Assembly (NCBI RefSeq): GCF_000950575.1
Contig: NZ_CP011005.1
Coordinates: 3,038,001 to 3,102,000 of the forward strand
Length of the DNA stretch: 64,000 nt
Direction of reading: 5' to 3'
DNA from: Psychromicrobium lacuslunae
GTDB taxonomy: Bacteria; Actinomycetota; Actinomycetes; Actinomycetales; Micrococcaceae
Shown here one piece after another: positions 1-11,001 of this stretch. Every line of letters starts with the position of its first letter. Position 1 is the first letter of the stretch. The notes beneath the pieces were generated by a model. The model made no database searches, had not been told where the DNA came from, and was given only the letters and a program-made list of their open reading frames with translations. The translations under genes were made by a program, and so were the position numbers.

Positions 1-1
1 T

Positions 2-1999
<1,998 letters not shown>

Positions 2000-2034
2000 T
2001 CGAGAAAATCGTCGTCGGCGAGAGCTTAGCCGAT

Positions 2035-2064
2035 ATTGACAGAGCAGTGATTGACAGAGCAGTG
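2035..2064. repeat. 15-bp perfect tandem duplication
   Basis: ATTGACAGAGCAGTG occurs twice head to tail (2035-2049 and 2050-2064) just after the clpC stop codon and running into the terminator stem. It looks like a recent slippage duplication. Confidence 0.85.
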
Positions 2065-2106
2065 GGCTGGGTCCGTCCCGAGTGGCGGACCCAGCCCACT
2101 GCTTTT
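2059..2106 (+). terminator. Intrinsic terminator after clpC
   Basis: Perfect 17-bp inverted repeat (2059-2075 with 2086-2102), loop of 10 nt, followed by TTTT. Placed about 60 nt after the clpC stop codon. Confidence 0.85.
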
Positions 2107-2191
2107 CACAACGCGCACACATTTTGAGTCGGTATAACTATTAGGGCGACCTCAACTGTGGGCGCGTTTCGCGTCTCAGGGAGGTTGTTTA

Positions 2192-3493
2192 TTGTCCGCG
2201 CTGCAGCTGACTACGGGCTGGGTCTCAATTGTCTTCCCGATACTCGGTCTGCTCGGCTTGCTCTGGCTAATCATCGGTCCGGTCAAGCATCTCAAGATCG
2301 CGGTCCCGCTTGCCTTAGTCGGTGGCGGCCTCTTAGCCTTGGGGCTGAAATTCCTCACAGAGAACATGCTGAATCTCTGGGGTGAGCCGCTACGGTGGCG
2401 GACCTATATTTTCGCCGCCCTGGCAATTGCCGCATTGGCCCTCGTGGTACCCCGGATGTTGAAATCTCGACGCTGGTACACCAAGCTATTGGCTCCTTTG
2501 GCAACGCTGCTGGTATTGCTCGCGGTCAGCTTGCAGATCAATCAGGTCTTTGGCTATTTCCCGACAGCGGGTAGCCTCTGGGGCGATAACGGAGTGGCTA
2601 TTCAGAGCATCAGTTCCTCGGACACTGCGGAAAAGTCCACCATCACCAAGAGCACCCCGCTGGTCAAGGCCTCCAGTTGGCGGCCGCCCGCGGATATGCC
2701 CAAGGAAGGAAAGGTGCTCAAGGTCAAGATTCCGGCGACCGTCTCACAAGTGCATTCCGGAGATTCCTATATTTATCTACCGCCGGCTTATCGGACTAAG
2801 ACGCCGGCAAATGTTCCGGTGCTGGTATTGATCCATGGCAATCCAGGAGGTGCCATTGACTGGCAACGAGGTGGAATCGTCGCGGTGATGAACAGCTATG
2901 CTGCAGCACACAAGGGACTGGCGCCTCTTGTGGTGATGCCGGATGTGACCAGTGGAAGCAGTGTGAGCTGGCCGCTATGCATGGATTCACCCCGAGCCAA
3001 GGGGGCCACCTTCCTCTCGGTCGACGTGCCAAATTATGTGCGTCAGACTTTCGGGCTCGGCTTGGCCGGCGGCAAGCAGTTTGCTATTGGCGGTTTTTCC
3101 TATGGCGGCACCTGTGCCATGCAATTGGGTGTTACCGCTGCCAAGGAGTATCCGATCTTCTTGGATTTCTCGGGAGAGCGCGGGCCCTACTTAAAGGGTG
3201 GCGACCCGGCAATCATCAACGACTACTTCAACGGTGATGCAGCGGCTTTTGCCGCGGTCAACCCGCTGGACGTCCTGAAAACCAAGAAGCTGGAGTCGTC
3301 GAAGGCGATTGTCTTAGTGGGACAGGACGACCCGTATCGACCGCAGGGTGAAGAAGTTTATCGGGCGCTCAAGGGCGCCAAGGCGCAGGTCACTCTGCAG
3401 ACCGTAGCGGGTGGTCATTCCTGGGATGTCTGGCGACCTGCGATGGCGAACAATCTGCCTTGGCTAATGCACCAGTTCGGCGTGACTGGTTAG
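2192..3493 (+). CDS. Membrane-anchored alpha/beta-hydrolase (esterase family)
   Basis: A TTG start at 2192 is chosen because AGGGAGG lies at 2178-2184. The first ~125 residues hold about four hydrophobic segments, so the protein is anchored in the membrane; the rest is an esterase-D/antigen-85-like alpha/beta hydrolase. The nucleophile elbow GFSYGG puts the catalytic Ser near residue 303; a later Asp (VGQDDPY) and His (GGHSWDVW) complete a likely triad. An HGNPGG segment resembles an oxyanion-hole motif. The substrate cannot be read from sequence; the fold suggests acyl-ester or lipid/cell-wall ester hydrolysis outside the cytoplasm. Confidence 0.8.
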   Translation: MSALQLTTGWVSIVFPILGLLGLLWLIIGPVKHLKIAVPLALVGGGLLALGLKFLTENMLNLWGEPLRWRTYIFAALAIAALALVVPRMLKSRRWYTKLLAPLATLLVLLAVSLQINQVFGYFPTAGSLWGDNGVAIQSISSSDTAEKSTITKSTPLVKASSWRPPADMPKEGKVLKVKIPATVSQVHSGDSYIYLPPAYRTKTPANVPVLVLIHGNPGGAIDWQRGGIVAVMNSYAAAHKGLAPLVVMPDVTSGSSVSWPLCMDSPRAKGATFLSVDVPNYVRQTFGLGLAGGKQFAIGGFSYGGTCAMQLGVTAAKEYPIFLDFSGERGPYLKGGDPAIINDYFNGDAAAFAAVNPLDVLKTKKLESSKAIVLVGQDDPYRPQGEEVYRALKGAKAQVTLQTVAGGHSWDVWRPAMANNLPWLMHQFGVTG

Positions 3494-3510
3494 CTGCGGG
3501 TTAGCTGCGG
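3489..3510. repeat. 11-bp tandem duplication spanning a stop codon
   Basis: GTTAGCTGCGG is present twice in a row (3489-3499, 3500-3510) and contains the TAG stop of the esterase gene, giving a second in-line TAG copy. Confidence 0.8.
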
Positions 3511-3560
3511 GGCGCAGATTCTTCGACTCTGCTGCTAGATCACTCGGTTATGATCGGCCT

Positions 3561-4280
3561 ATGAACGATCAGAGTGCCAGCATTGCCGACCGTGTCACAG
3601 CTTCTGCCCAAGCGTTGCGGCATGGGCCTAATACTGAGCGGACGGTTTTCTTTTCGGATGCTGTCTTCGCAATTGCGATGACTCTCTTGGTCTTGGATCT
3701 ACGGGTGGAGCTGCCGTCGAACCCCAGTGTTGAAGAGATCAATGAGGCGATAGTCGAGCAAATGCCGGCCTTTGCGGGCTTTCTGCTTTCATTTATTCTG
3801 GTCGGCGTCAATTGGATCAACCATCATCGCCGATTCAGCGGGATCGCCCGGTATGACGGCAGACTTCAACAGCTCAATTTGCTGTTCTTGTTTTTTATCG
3901 CCTTCATGCCGGTACCCACCAGCCTGCTTTTCGTGAATGCCGGATCGCCGTGGCCGGTGGCGCTCTACGCCTTTGTGGTGGCGGCAATTTCGCTCAGTCT
4001 CAACCTGCTTTGGTGGTATGCGCGACGTGCCGAGCTGATGGACGAGAAAGTCTCCGAAGCGCTCTATCGATATTCCCTGCATGCCACCGTGCCGGTTTGG
4101 GGCGTCTTCCTGCTCTCCATACCTTTTGCCTTCATTAGCACTGATATTGCACTTTATTCGTGGCTGCTGATCATTCCGGTCAGCATAATCTTCAACCGGG
4201 TTCAGTGGCGGCGCTTTGTCAGCCGGGAAACCGCCAGGTTTGCCGCAGAGGATGCTGCCGCTGCGCAGGCTGCAGGCTAG
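3561..4280 (+). CDS. TMEM175-family (DUF1211) potassium channel
   Basis: 239 residues with about six transmembrane segments. The first carries the family signature FSDAVFAIAMTLLVLD (around residues 31-46), the FSD-containing pore helix of prokaryotic TMEM175 channels. One six-helix repeat per chain means a tetramer would form the pore, as known for bacterial members. ATG start at 3561. It is 67 nt downstream of the esterase and 25 nt upstream of the S9 peptidase, so it may be co-transcribed with the latter. Function is assigned from the signature; ion selectivity is not readable here. Confidence 0.85.
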   Translation: MNDQSASIADRVTASAQALRHGPNTERTVFFSDAVFAIAMTLLVLDLRVELPSNPSVEEINEAIVEQMPAFAGFLLSFILVGVNWINHHRRFSGIARYDGRLQQLNLLFLFFIAFMPVPTSLLFVNAGSPWPVALYAFVVAAISLSLNLLWWYARRAELMDEKVSEALYRYSLHATVPVWGVFLLSIPFAFISTDIALYSWLLIIPVSIIFNRVQWRRFVSRETARFAAEDAAAAQAAG

Positions 4281-4305
4281 CTACCGGGTGTGATAGACCA
4301 GAGGA

Positions 4306-6381
4306 ATGACAGATCAGCCTTCGGCAGCGAAGCCGAAAACGCCCTTCCACGACCTTGATCACTATCTCGCCATTCCGCGGCTGAACGGACTGACTCTGAG
4401 CCCGGATGGCAGTCGTCTAGTCACTACGGTGGCCACCCTGGACACTAAGAAAACTGGATATCGAAACGCCCTCTGGGAGATCGACACCGCGGGTATTGCG
4501 CCAGCACGTCGACTGACCCGCAGCGCCAAGGGCGAGTCATCGGCAGCTTTCACCGCTGACGGTGGTTTGCTGTTCACCTCCTCGCGGCCGGACCCCGACG
4601 CCGATGACGAGCAGGATGGCAGTGCGCTGTGGTATCTCCCGGCGAGCGGTGGCGAGGCCGAGCTGCTGCATCAGCGTGCGGGCGGGGTAAATGGCTTCAG
4701 CGTGAACACCAGCTCGGAAACCGTATTGGTGAATGCGGCGGTTTTGCCCGGTGCTGCTGACGAGCAGAGCGATGAGGAACTGCGCAAAGCCCGGAAAGAG
4801 CGGAAAGTCTCAGCCATTCTGCATTCGGGCTATCCGGTTCGTTTTTGGGATCACGATCTCGGCCCGGATCAAAACCGGCTCTTTGTGCTGAAGCGTCGAC
4901 AGCAAGATCCGGAATTTCCCGGTACTAAGGAACAGCAGATCCGCAGCGAACTGCGTGCGGTCACGCCAGATATTGGCAAGGGCCTGTTTGAGGAGCATGT
5001 CGAGCTCAGCCCAGACGGCAGCTTCGCCCTGGTGAATGTTTCCATTCCGGGGGCCAAGGCCGACGTCAGGATTAGGGTTGAGCGGATTCAGCTAGACACC
5101 GCTGAGCGGACTGTCGTTGCTGCCGGGAGCGAAGACTGTTATCCGGGGCCGATAAGCCCGGATGGTAAGCGCGCGATCATTATCAAAGAGAGCGACAGCA
5201 CCCCCGAGCAGGCGGTGACCATGACCCTCTGGTTGCTTGAGCTGAGCAGCGGTGAACTGACGCCGCTAGCGGCGGATTGGGATCGTTGGGGCAATCCTGC
5301 AGCCTGGTTGCCCGATAACAAGACGCTGGTGGTGACAGCCGATGACAATGGCCGATCACCGATCTTCTTGATTGACACCGAGACGAACCAGGTTCGTAAG
5401 CTCACCAGTGACGACGCCGCCTATACCGATGTGCACGTTTCAGCCGATGGTCAGCAGGTTTATGCACTGCGAAGCTCCTACGCATTCCCCGCTGAGGTGG
5501 TTCGGGTAGAACTTTCCGATGGCACTGTTAGTGCCCTGCGCGGACCGGTGGAACGCCCCGAGCTGCCAGGCAAAATCGAAGAAATTAGCACCACGGTGGC
5601 GGACGGCTCGACCGTGCGCGCTTGGCTGGTGCTGCCCGAAGAGGAAACCAGCACCGCTCATCCTTTGTTGCTTTGGATTCACGGCGGTCCATTGGGCTCA
5701 TGGAATGCCTGGACCTGGCGTTGGAACCCGATGCTTATGGCGGCCCGCGGCTATGCCGTGCTATTGCCGGATCCCGCGCTCTCAACTGGCTATGGACAGG
5801 ATTTCATTCAGCGTGGTTGGGGACGCTGGGGTGCCGAGCCGTTTAGCGATCTGATGGCGATCACGGATGCCGCGGTGGCTAGAGCTGACATTGATGCTGA
5901 ACGGACTGCCGCCATGGGTGGCTCATTCGGCGGTTACATGGCGAACTGGGTGGCCGGTCACACCGATCGTTTTAAAGCGATTGTTACCCACGCCAGCCTG
6001 TGGGAGTTGCCTGGCTTCAGCACCAGCACCGATATGGCGATGTACTGGCGTCGCGAAATGAGCGCCCAAATGGCCGCGGAGAACTCACCGCATCATGCCG
6101 TGGCCAATATCGTTTCCCCAGTGTTGGTGATTCATGGAGACAAAGATTACCGGGTGCCCATTGGTGAGGGTCTTCGGCTTTGGTATGAGTTGCTGGCCTC
6201 CTCCGGTAGGCCCGCAGACGATGAGGGCAATACCGTCCATCGCTTCCTGTATTTCCCGGATGAAAATCATTGGATTTTGAAACCGCAGCACGCTCGGGTC
6301 TGGTATTCGGTGGTGGAGAGTTTCCTGGCCGAGCATGTACTCGGCCAAAGGGTTGATCCGGTGAAGGAGCTTGGCCTCTGA
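4306..6381 (+). CDS. S9 family prolyl oligopeptidase / acylaminoacyl-peptidase
   Basis: 691-residue cytoplasmic serine peptidase with an N-terminal beta-propeller (WD-like segments such as LSPDGSRL and SPDGKRA, residues ~20-420) and a C-terminal alpha/beta-hydrolase domain. The catalytic Ser is in GGSFGGY (about residue 540), the Asp in HGDKDYRVP (about 614) and the His in DENHW (about 655). The family cleaves short peptides or acyl-amino acids. No signal peptide is visible. Length is normal for the S9C/DPP-like group. Confidence 0.9.
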   Translation: MTDQPSAAKPKTPFHDLDHYLAIPRLNGLTLSPDGSRLVTTVATLDTKKTGYRNALWEIDTAGIAPARRLTRSAKGESSAAFTADGGLLFTSSRPDPDADDEQDGSALWYLPASGGEAELLHQRAGGVNGFSVNTSSETVLVNAAVLPGAADEQSDEELRKARKERKVSAILHSGYPVRFWDHDLGPDQNRLFVLKRRQQDPEFPGTKEQQIRSELRAVTPDIGKGLFEEHVELSPDGSFALVNVSIPGAKADVRIRVERIQLDTAERTVVAAGSEDCYPGPISPDGKRAIIIKESDSTPEQAVTMTLWLLELSSGELTPLAADWDRWGNPAAWLPDNKTLVVTADDNGRSPIFLIDTETNQVRKLTSDDAAYTDVHVSADGQQVYALRSSYAFPAEVVRVELSDGTVSALRGPVERPELPGKIEEISTTVADGSTVRAWLVLPEEETSTAHPLLLWIHGGPLGSWNAWTWRWNPMLMAARGYAVLLPDPALSTGYGQDFIQRGWGRWGAEPFSDLMAITDAAVARADIDAERTAAMGGSFGGYMANWVAGHTDRFKAIVTHASLWELPGFSTSTDMAMYWRREMSAQMAAENSPHHAVANIVSPVLVIHGDKDYRVPIGEGLRLWYELLASSGRPADDEGNTVHRFLYFPDENHWILKPQHARVWYSVVESFLAEHVLGQRVDPVKELGL

Positions 6382-6408
6382 GCTCGGTTGGATGCCTAAG
6401 ATATTTAG

Positions 6409-6927
6409 GTGAGTAGTTTCAATATTCGACCAGCGCGTACCACCGATGTGCCGAGCATCAAGGCCTTAGTTGCTCCGTTGGCGGCGCGCCGAGTGTTGAT
6501 GGCTAAAGAAACAGTCGCCTATTTCGAAGGCATTCAAGAAATGCTCGTCGCCGAGGCCGCATCGCAGGATGCCGCCGACGGCGTGATCGGATGCGGCGCT
6601 CTGCACGTGATGTGGGAGGACTTGGCTGAGATTCGCACCTTGGCGACCGCACCTGATTGGCTGGGGCGCGGCGTCGGGCATGCCCTGGTGGAGGAGCTGA
6701 TTGAGCGTGCTCGGGCACTGGGTATTAGCCGGGTATTCTGCCTGACGTTTGAGGTTGATTTTTTCCGCCGCCACGGTTTTGAGGTGATGCCGGATCAGTC
6801 GGCGGTGGACCCGCAAACTTACTCGGAACTGCTGCGCTCGCATGACGAGGGCGTTGCAGAATTCTTGGACCTAGCCCGAGTAAAACCCAATACACTCGGC
6901 AATACCCGAATGCTCCGAGTGCTCTAA
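6409..6927 (+). CDS. argA: GNAT amino-acid N-acetyltransferase (ArgA-like)
   Basis: 172-residue GNAT protein resembling the single-domain actinobacterial amino-acid (glutamate) N-acetyltransferase that begins arginine synthesis (type Rv2747). The acetyl-CoA loop appears as RTLATAPDWLGRGVGHAL (around residues 78-95), and the C-terminal FFRRHGFEVMP segment is typical of ArgA-type GNATs. GTG start at 6409, 27 nt after the S9 peptidase stop. No other arg genes are in the window, so the pathway role rests on family resemblance. Confidence 0.75.
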   Translation: MSSFNIRPARTTDVPSIKALVAPLAARRVLMAKETVAYFEGIQEMLVAEAASQDAADGVIGCGALHVMWEDLAEIRTLATAPDWLGRGVGHALVEELIERARALGISRVFCLTFEVDFFRRHGFEVMPDQSAVDPQTYSELLRSHDEGVAEFLDLARVKPNTLGNTRMLRVL

Positions 6928-6948
6928 ACCCCGCAGCTGGCTCCCGCT

Positions 6949-7014
6949 GAGTTCGTGGTTTAGTCTCTAATTCGCTAGTAATTACCAACGATTCCGAGAC
7001 TAAACCACGAACTC
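6949..7014. repeat. Dispersed palindromic repeat, copy 1
   Basis: Perfect 19-bp inverted arms (6949-6967 with 6996-7014) around a centre containing GTAATTAC. A clearly related element with the same centre is at 24210-24269. It lies between argA and the TetR gene. It has no T-run, so it is not a simple terminator; it resembles a REP/MITE-type palindrome. Confidence 0.8.
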
Positions 7015-7081
7015 ACGGTATTGTGTAGCGGGTAAACGATTTGAGTAGATGGTGTGAAATGGTCGCGGGCAGGGAGATTTG

Positions 7082-7855
7082 ATGGCTAATACTTCGCGAC
7101 CGAGCGGTGCACCGGCAGAGCTAACTCCGCTTGAACTGCTGCCCGCTGGGGTGGCGCTTTCCTGGGGTTTAGTGCCCACCGGCACCCGGGGGCCCAAACC
7201 GGGAATGAGTGTCGCGAAGATTGTTGAGGCGGCGATCCAGCTGGCTGACCGAGGTGGCTTAGCCGCGGTATCCATGAAGAGCGTGGCGGACCGACTCGGG
7301 TTCACTGCGATGAGTCTTTACCGTTACATCAGCTCAAAAGAGGATCTCCTCATTCTGATGCTGGATGCCGGGTTCGGTGCGGTGCCGGCGAGCATCAACC
7401 TCGCTCACGGCTGGCAGGCTCAGTGCCGCGCTTGGACCGAGGCGGTCTATTACCGGATCTTGGAGCACTCTTGGGTGACCGATATCCCGATCGGTAGCGC
7501 ACCGATGACCTACTTCCAGACTCGCTGGCTTGAGTCTGCACTACAGGCCCTTTCTGGCACGGCGCTCAGCGGCAGGGAAAAGCTCAACACCGCGCTCACC
7601 TTGAGTTCCTTGGCGATGGCTAATGCCCGGCTTACTCGCGATATGCGCCAGGGCCGCAATCAACAAAGCAGCCGGGACGAGAGTGAACGGTTTGAGGCCG
7701 CCTTAGCCAGCCTCTTGCCCGCGGCAGAATTCCCTGAGCTGGCACCTTTGGTGCAAGCCAACGCATTCAGCGACGATGACGGCGCCGAGCATGAACATTT
7801 CGAGTTCGCTATGGAGCTGGTACTAGAAGGTGTCGCGGCGAGACTGCGAGATTAG
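7082..7855 (+). CDS. TetR/AcrR-family transcriptional regulator
   Basis: N-terminal extension of about 35 residues, then a TetR helix-turn-helix (VSMKSVADRLGFTAMSLYRYISSKEDLL, residues ~65-92), then a ligand-binding C-terminal domain of about 140 residues. ATG at 7082 is preferred over the TTG at 7079 because AGGGAG at 7071-7076 is well placed. It is divergent from nothing and sits upstream of dhaKLM with a 177-nt gap rich in repeats; control of the dha operon is possible but unproven. Confidence 0.85.
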   Translation: MANTSRPSGAPAELTPLELLPAGVALSWGLVPTGTRGPKPGMSVAKIVEAAIQLADRGGLAAVSMKSVADRLGFTAMSLYRYISSKEDLLILMLDAGFGAVPASINLAHGWQAQCRAWTEAVYYRILEHSWVTDIPIGSAPMTYFQTRWLESALQALSGTALSGREKLNTALTLSSLAMANARLTRDMRQGRNQQSSRDESERFEAALASLLPAAEFPELAPLVQANAFSDDDGAEHEHFEFAMELVLEGVAARLRD

Positions 7856-7860
7856 CCGCT

Positions 7861-7993
7861 GGCTCGACGTGGGGCCCTCGAGCTGGGGCCACGTGGGCGA
7901 GGGGCCTGAGACGAGGTACGAGTTTCGGGAGCCCATGGGGATAGCGCCTACTGCTCTCCCTCGTCTCGCAGGCTCGACGTGGGGCCCTCGAGC
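7861..7993. repeat. 23-bp perfect direct repeats flanking an inverted repeat
   Basis: The same 23-bp sequence, containing the palindrome GGGCCC, occurs at 7861-7883 and 7971-7993. Between them GAGACGAGG (7908-7916) is the inverse of CCTCGTCTC (7959-7967). A 12-bp core GTGGGGCCCTCG recurs near 24164. The unit fills the tetR-dhaK gap. Confidence 0.8.
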
Positions 7994-8032
7994 GATAGGC
8001 TTAGTACACGCTCGCGAGGGAGAGAGGTGGCT

Positions 8033-9031
8033 GTGAAAAAGCTCATTAATGACCCCAAAAACGTGGTCAGTGAATCTGTTCAAGGTTTTGGCTTAGCTCA
8101 TCCGGATCTGGTGAGCATTCACCCAGACCCGCTGTTCATCAGTCGCAAGCAGACTAAGAGTAATAAGGTCGGTTTGGTTTCTGGCGGAGGTTCCGGCCAC
8201 GAACCCTTGCATGCAGGCTATGTTGGCTTTGGCATGCTGGACGCGGCGGTACCCGGTGCTGTCTTCACCTCGCCCACACCGGATGCCATTATCCCGGCGA
8301 CCTTGGCCGCCGACTCGGGGGCCGGCGTCCTACAGATCGTCAAGAATTACACCGGTGACGTGCTGAACTTTGAAATGGCCGCCGAAATGGCGACTGCTGA
8401 GGGTGTGCAGGTAAGCACTGTGTTGGTAAACGACGATGTAGCGGTAGAAGATTCGCTTTACACCGCGGGACGTCGCGGTGTCGGGGGCACGGTGCTGGTC
8501 GAAAAGATCGCCGGTGCTGCCGCCGAACGCGGTGACGATCTGGAACAGGTGACCGCGATTGCGCAGCGGGTGAATGACAATGTGCGCACCATGGGCGTCG
8601 CGCTGAGTGCCTGCACCGTCCCACATGCCGGAGTGCCGAGTTTCGAGTTGGCCGATGATGAAATCGAGATCGGTATTGGCATTCACGGCGAACCAGGGCG
8701 GCATCGGATACCAATGGAGGCAGCCGATGGCATCGCCGACCGCTTGCTGGAACCGGTGCTGACGGATCTGAATCTGTCAGCAGGAGAGTCCGTCTTGCTT
8801 TTCGTCAACGGAATGGGCGGCACTCCGCTTAGCGAGCTGTACATTGTCTACCGCAGGGCCAGCCAGTTGCTCGCCGAGCGAGGATTTACCATTGAGCGCT
8901 CCTTGGTGGGGAACTACATCACTGCCCTGGAGATGCAAGGCTGTTCGATCTCCGTTTTGCGGCTGGATCAGGAGCTCACCGAGTTGTGGGATGCGCCGGT
9001 GCACACCGCGGCGTTGCGCTGGGGAGTTTAG
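8033..9031 (+). CDS. dhaK: Dihydroxyacetone kinase subunit DhaK
   Basis: Substrate-binding subunit of the PTS-dependent dihydroxyacetone kinase, 332 residues. SGGGSGHEPLHAGYVG near the N-terminus and GIGIHGEPG (the His that binds dihydroxyacetone covalently as a hemiaminal) are both present. The GTG at 8033 (MKKLIN) is chosen: GAGGGAGAGAGG lies just upstream; a longer frame to 7979 would read through a repeat. First gene of dhaK-dhaL-dhaM (33-nt gap, then overlap). Acts in the cytoplasm, converting dihydroxyacetone to DHAP with phosphate relayed DhaM to DhaL-bound ADP. Confidence 0.95.
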   Translation: MKKLINDPKNVVSESVQGFGLAHPDLVSIHPDPLFISRKQTKSNKVGLVSGGGSGHEPLHAGYVGFGMLDAAVPGAVFTSPTPDAIIPATLAADSGAGVLQIVKNYTGDVLNFEMAAEMATAEGVQVSTVLVNDDVAVEDSLYTAGRRGVGGTVLVEKIAGAAAERGDDLEQVTAIAQRVNDNVRTMGVALSACTVPHAGVPSFELADDEIEIGIGIHGEPGRHRIPMEAADGIADRLLEPVLTDLNLSAGESVLLFVNGMGGTPLSELYIVYRRASQLLAERGFTIERSLVGNYITALEMQGCSISVLRLDQELTELWDAPVHTAALRWGV

Positions 9032-9064
9032 GAAGCGACCGTAAGAGCCGGAAGAGGTAGATGC

Positions 9065-9697
9065 ATGTTGGACACGAACTGGGCGGTGGCCTGGATGCGG
9101 GCGAGTGCCGCAATAATTGCCGAGCAGAGGATGGCGCTGAGTGAGCTGGACCGGCTGATCGGCGATGGCGATCACGGCGAGAATTTAGACCGTGGGTTTC
9201 AAGCGGTAGTGGCCAAACTGGATGTCGTCTATAACACCCCCGCAGAGGTGCTCAAGATGGTTGCGATGACCCTGATGTCGGTGGTTGGTGGTGCTGCCGG
9301 ACCGCTTTACGGAACAGCTTTTCTGCGTGCTGCTTCCGCTACCAGCACGGCCGCTAACTGGGATGCCGAGACCGTTGCCGTGGCGCTCACCGCCGCCCGC
9401 GACGGCATAGTCGCGCGCGGCAAGGCGGAACTTCGCGATAAGACGATGATCGATGCCTGGACGCCGGCCGTCGAGGCGGCCGATGAGGCGGTGCAGAACG
9501 GCCTCGGTGAGATGGAAGTTTTGTTCGCTGCCGCGGCGGCAGCGCAACAAGGCGCCAAGGATACCGAGCCGCTAGTCGCTCGCAAGGGTCGAGCCAGCTA
9601 CCTAGGGGAGCGCAGCGCCGGGCATCGTGACCCGGGTGCGCAATCGACCGCTCTGCTCCTTGGGGCAGCGGCTCAGACTGCCCGGGAGGCGGCATGA
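9065..9697 (+). CDS. dhaL: Dihydroxyacetone kinase subunit DhaL (ADP-binding)
   Basis: 210-residue helical-barrel subunit that holds ADP as a permanent cofactor. The Mg-ADP-binding motif IGDGDHGENLDRGF is at residues ~30-43 and a Gly-rich GGAAGPLYGTAF loop at ~77. Its stop codon overlaps the dhaM start (ATGA), implying translational coupling. Confidence 0.95.
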   Translation: MLDTNWAVAWMRASAAIIAEQRMALSELDRLIGDGDHGENLDRGFQAVVAKLDVVYNTPAEVLKMVAMTLMSVVGGAAGPLYGTAFLRAASATSTAANWDAETVAVALTAARDGIVARGKAELRDKTMIDAWTPAVEAADEAVQNGLGEMEVLFAAAAAAQQGAKDTEPLVARKGRASYLGERSAGHRDPGAQSTALLLGAAAQTAREAA

Positions 9698-10434
9698 CTG
9701 TATCGCTAGTAATCGTCTCGCACAGTCAAAAGCTCGCTGAGGGCGTCGTTGAACTAGCTGGGCAGATGGCACCCGAGGTGCGGATCTTAGCCGCCGGAGG
9801 AATGGACGCGGATGCCGCCGGGCAATCGGCTCTGGGCACCTCGCTGACAAAAATATCGTCCGCTCTTGCCACAGCCGATGTCGGCGACGGTGTGCTGGTA
9901 CTAGCCGACTTAGGATCGGCAGTGATGACGGCTGAGACCGCGCTGGAACTGCTGGGAAACCCAGAGTCGATCAGGCTGGCGGAAGCCCCAGTCGTCGAGG
10001 GGGCGGTAGCCGCTGCGGTGGCAGCGCAATCCGGTGCCGCTTTGGCTGCGGTGCAAAGTGCGGCTGAATCGGCCTCCGGTGTTGTTTCCGCCTTCGGCAC
10101 CAGTCCACTGGGCGGGACCTCCGACGATTCGACTCTCACTGAAGGGCAGCAGCAGACCAACGCGGCAGCGAATAGCGGTGTGATCAGCACCGCCGTCGAA
10201 CTGATCAATCCGATGGGCCTGCACGCTCGGCCAGCGGCGACCTTGGCCGCCGCACTCGGTGCGATGAACGTCGAAATAGAGATCAACGGGGTTGACGGGC
10301 AATCGGTGATGATGTTGATGACCCTGGGGGCAGGGCAGGGAACCACGCTGCAGGTGACGGCAAGCGGTCCGGACGCACAGCGTGCCGTTGATTTGGTGCG
10401 GAGTGAGGTAACGAGCGGTTTCGGCGAGATCTAA
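9694..10434 (+). CDS. dhaM: PTS-dependent dihydroxyacetone kinase phosphotransferase subunit DhaM
   Basis: Two-domain phosphotransferase: an EIIA-Man-like domain (residues ~1-130, active-site His10 in VSHSQ) and an HPr-like domain (residues ~165-246, GLHARPAA with the phospho-accepting His). The E. coli protein has an additional EI-like part that is absent here, so phosphate must come from the general PTS enzyme I. A Ser/Gly/Gln-rich linker joins the domains. Last gene of the dha operon. Confidence 0.93.
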   Translation: MTVSLVIVSHSQKLAEGVVELAGQMAPEVRILAAGGMDADAAGQSALGTSLTKISSALATADVGDGVLVLADLGSAVMTAETALELLGNPESIRLAEAPVVEGAVAAAVAAQSGAALAAVQSAAESASGVVSAFGTSPLGGTSDDSTLTEGQQQTNAAANSGVISTAVELINPMGLHARPAATLAAALGAMNVEIEINGVDGQSVMMLMTLGAGQGTTLQVTASGPDAQRAVDLVRSEVTSGFGEI

Positions 10435-10466
10435 GATGTGGTCGGGGAAGCAGATATCCTGAGTCG

Positions 10467-10955
10467 GTGAGTGAAGCTGAGCAACCAACCGAATTGCCGG
10501 TGCTTAGGCAGCTAGAACTGCACTTGGCAGGCAAGGACTCCTCTGGCCTTTCTGAGATGAGGTACCCAACCGCCATTTCCACGTTTTTCGGTATTGAGAT
10601 CGTTCAAGTTGGCCGAGGTACTGCACTTTTGCAACTCGTCGTCGAGCCCGCACAACACGGTAATCAGCAAGGAACCATTCATGGTGGGCTCTTAGTAGAA
10701 CTGGCGGATGCGGCTATTGGCACCGCACACTCCACCTTGATGCTTCCAGGTGAATCCTTCACCAGCATTGATCTCCATGCAGACTTTCTACGTCCGGTCT
10801 GGTCGGATACCCTCAGTGCCGAAGCCACGCCGATCCAAGTCGGCCACACAATTTCGAGATACCAATGCGAGCTAAAGCGCTCCGATGGCAGCAATGTAGC
10901 TCGGGTAATCAGCACAGTGATGACCCTTCGTGGTGAGAAGAGCAAGGGGCGATGA
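10467..10955 (+). CDS. PaaI-type hotdog thioesterase
   Basis: 162 residues with the hotdog-fold signature GTIHGGLLVELADAAIG (around residues 70-86); the family hydrolyses acyl-CoA thioesters. GTG start at 10467, only 32 nt after dhaM, so it may be transcribed with the dha operon. Substrate unknown. Confidence 0.85.
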   Translation: MSEAEQPTELPVLRQLELHLAGKDSSGLSEMRYPTAISTFFGIEIVQVGRGTALLQLVVEPAQHGNQQGTIHGGLLVELADAAIGTAHSTLMLPGESFTSIDLHADFLRPVWSDTLSAEATPIQVGHTISRYQCELKRSDGSNVARVISTVMTLRGEKSKGR

Positions 10956-11001
10956 CCCTGTTATCGCTGATCTGTGGAGAGATGAGCTTGCTGCTGCTCG
11001 G

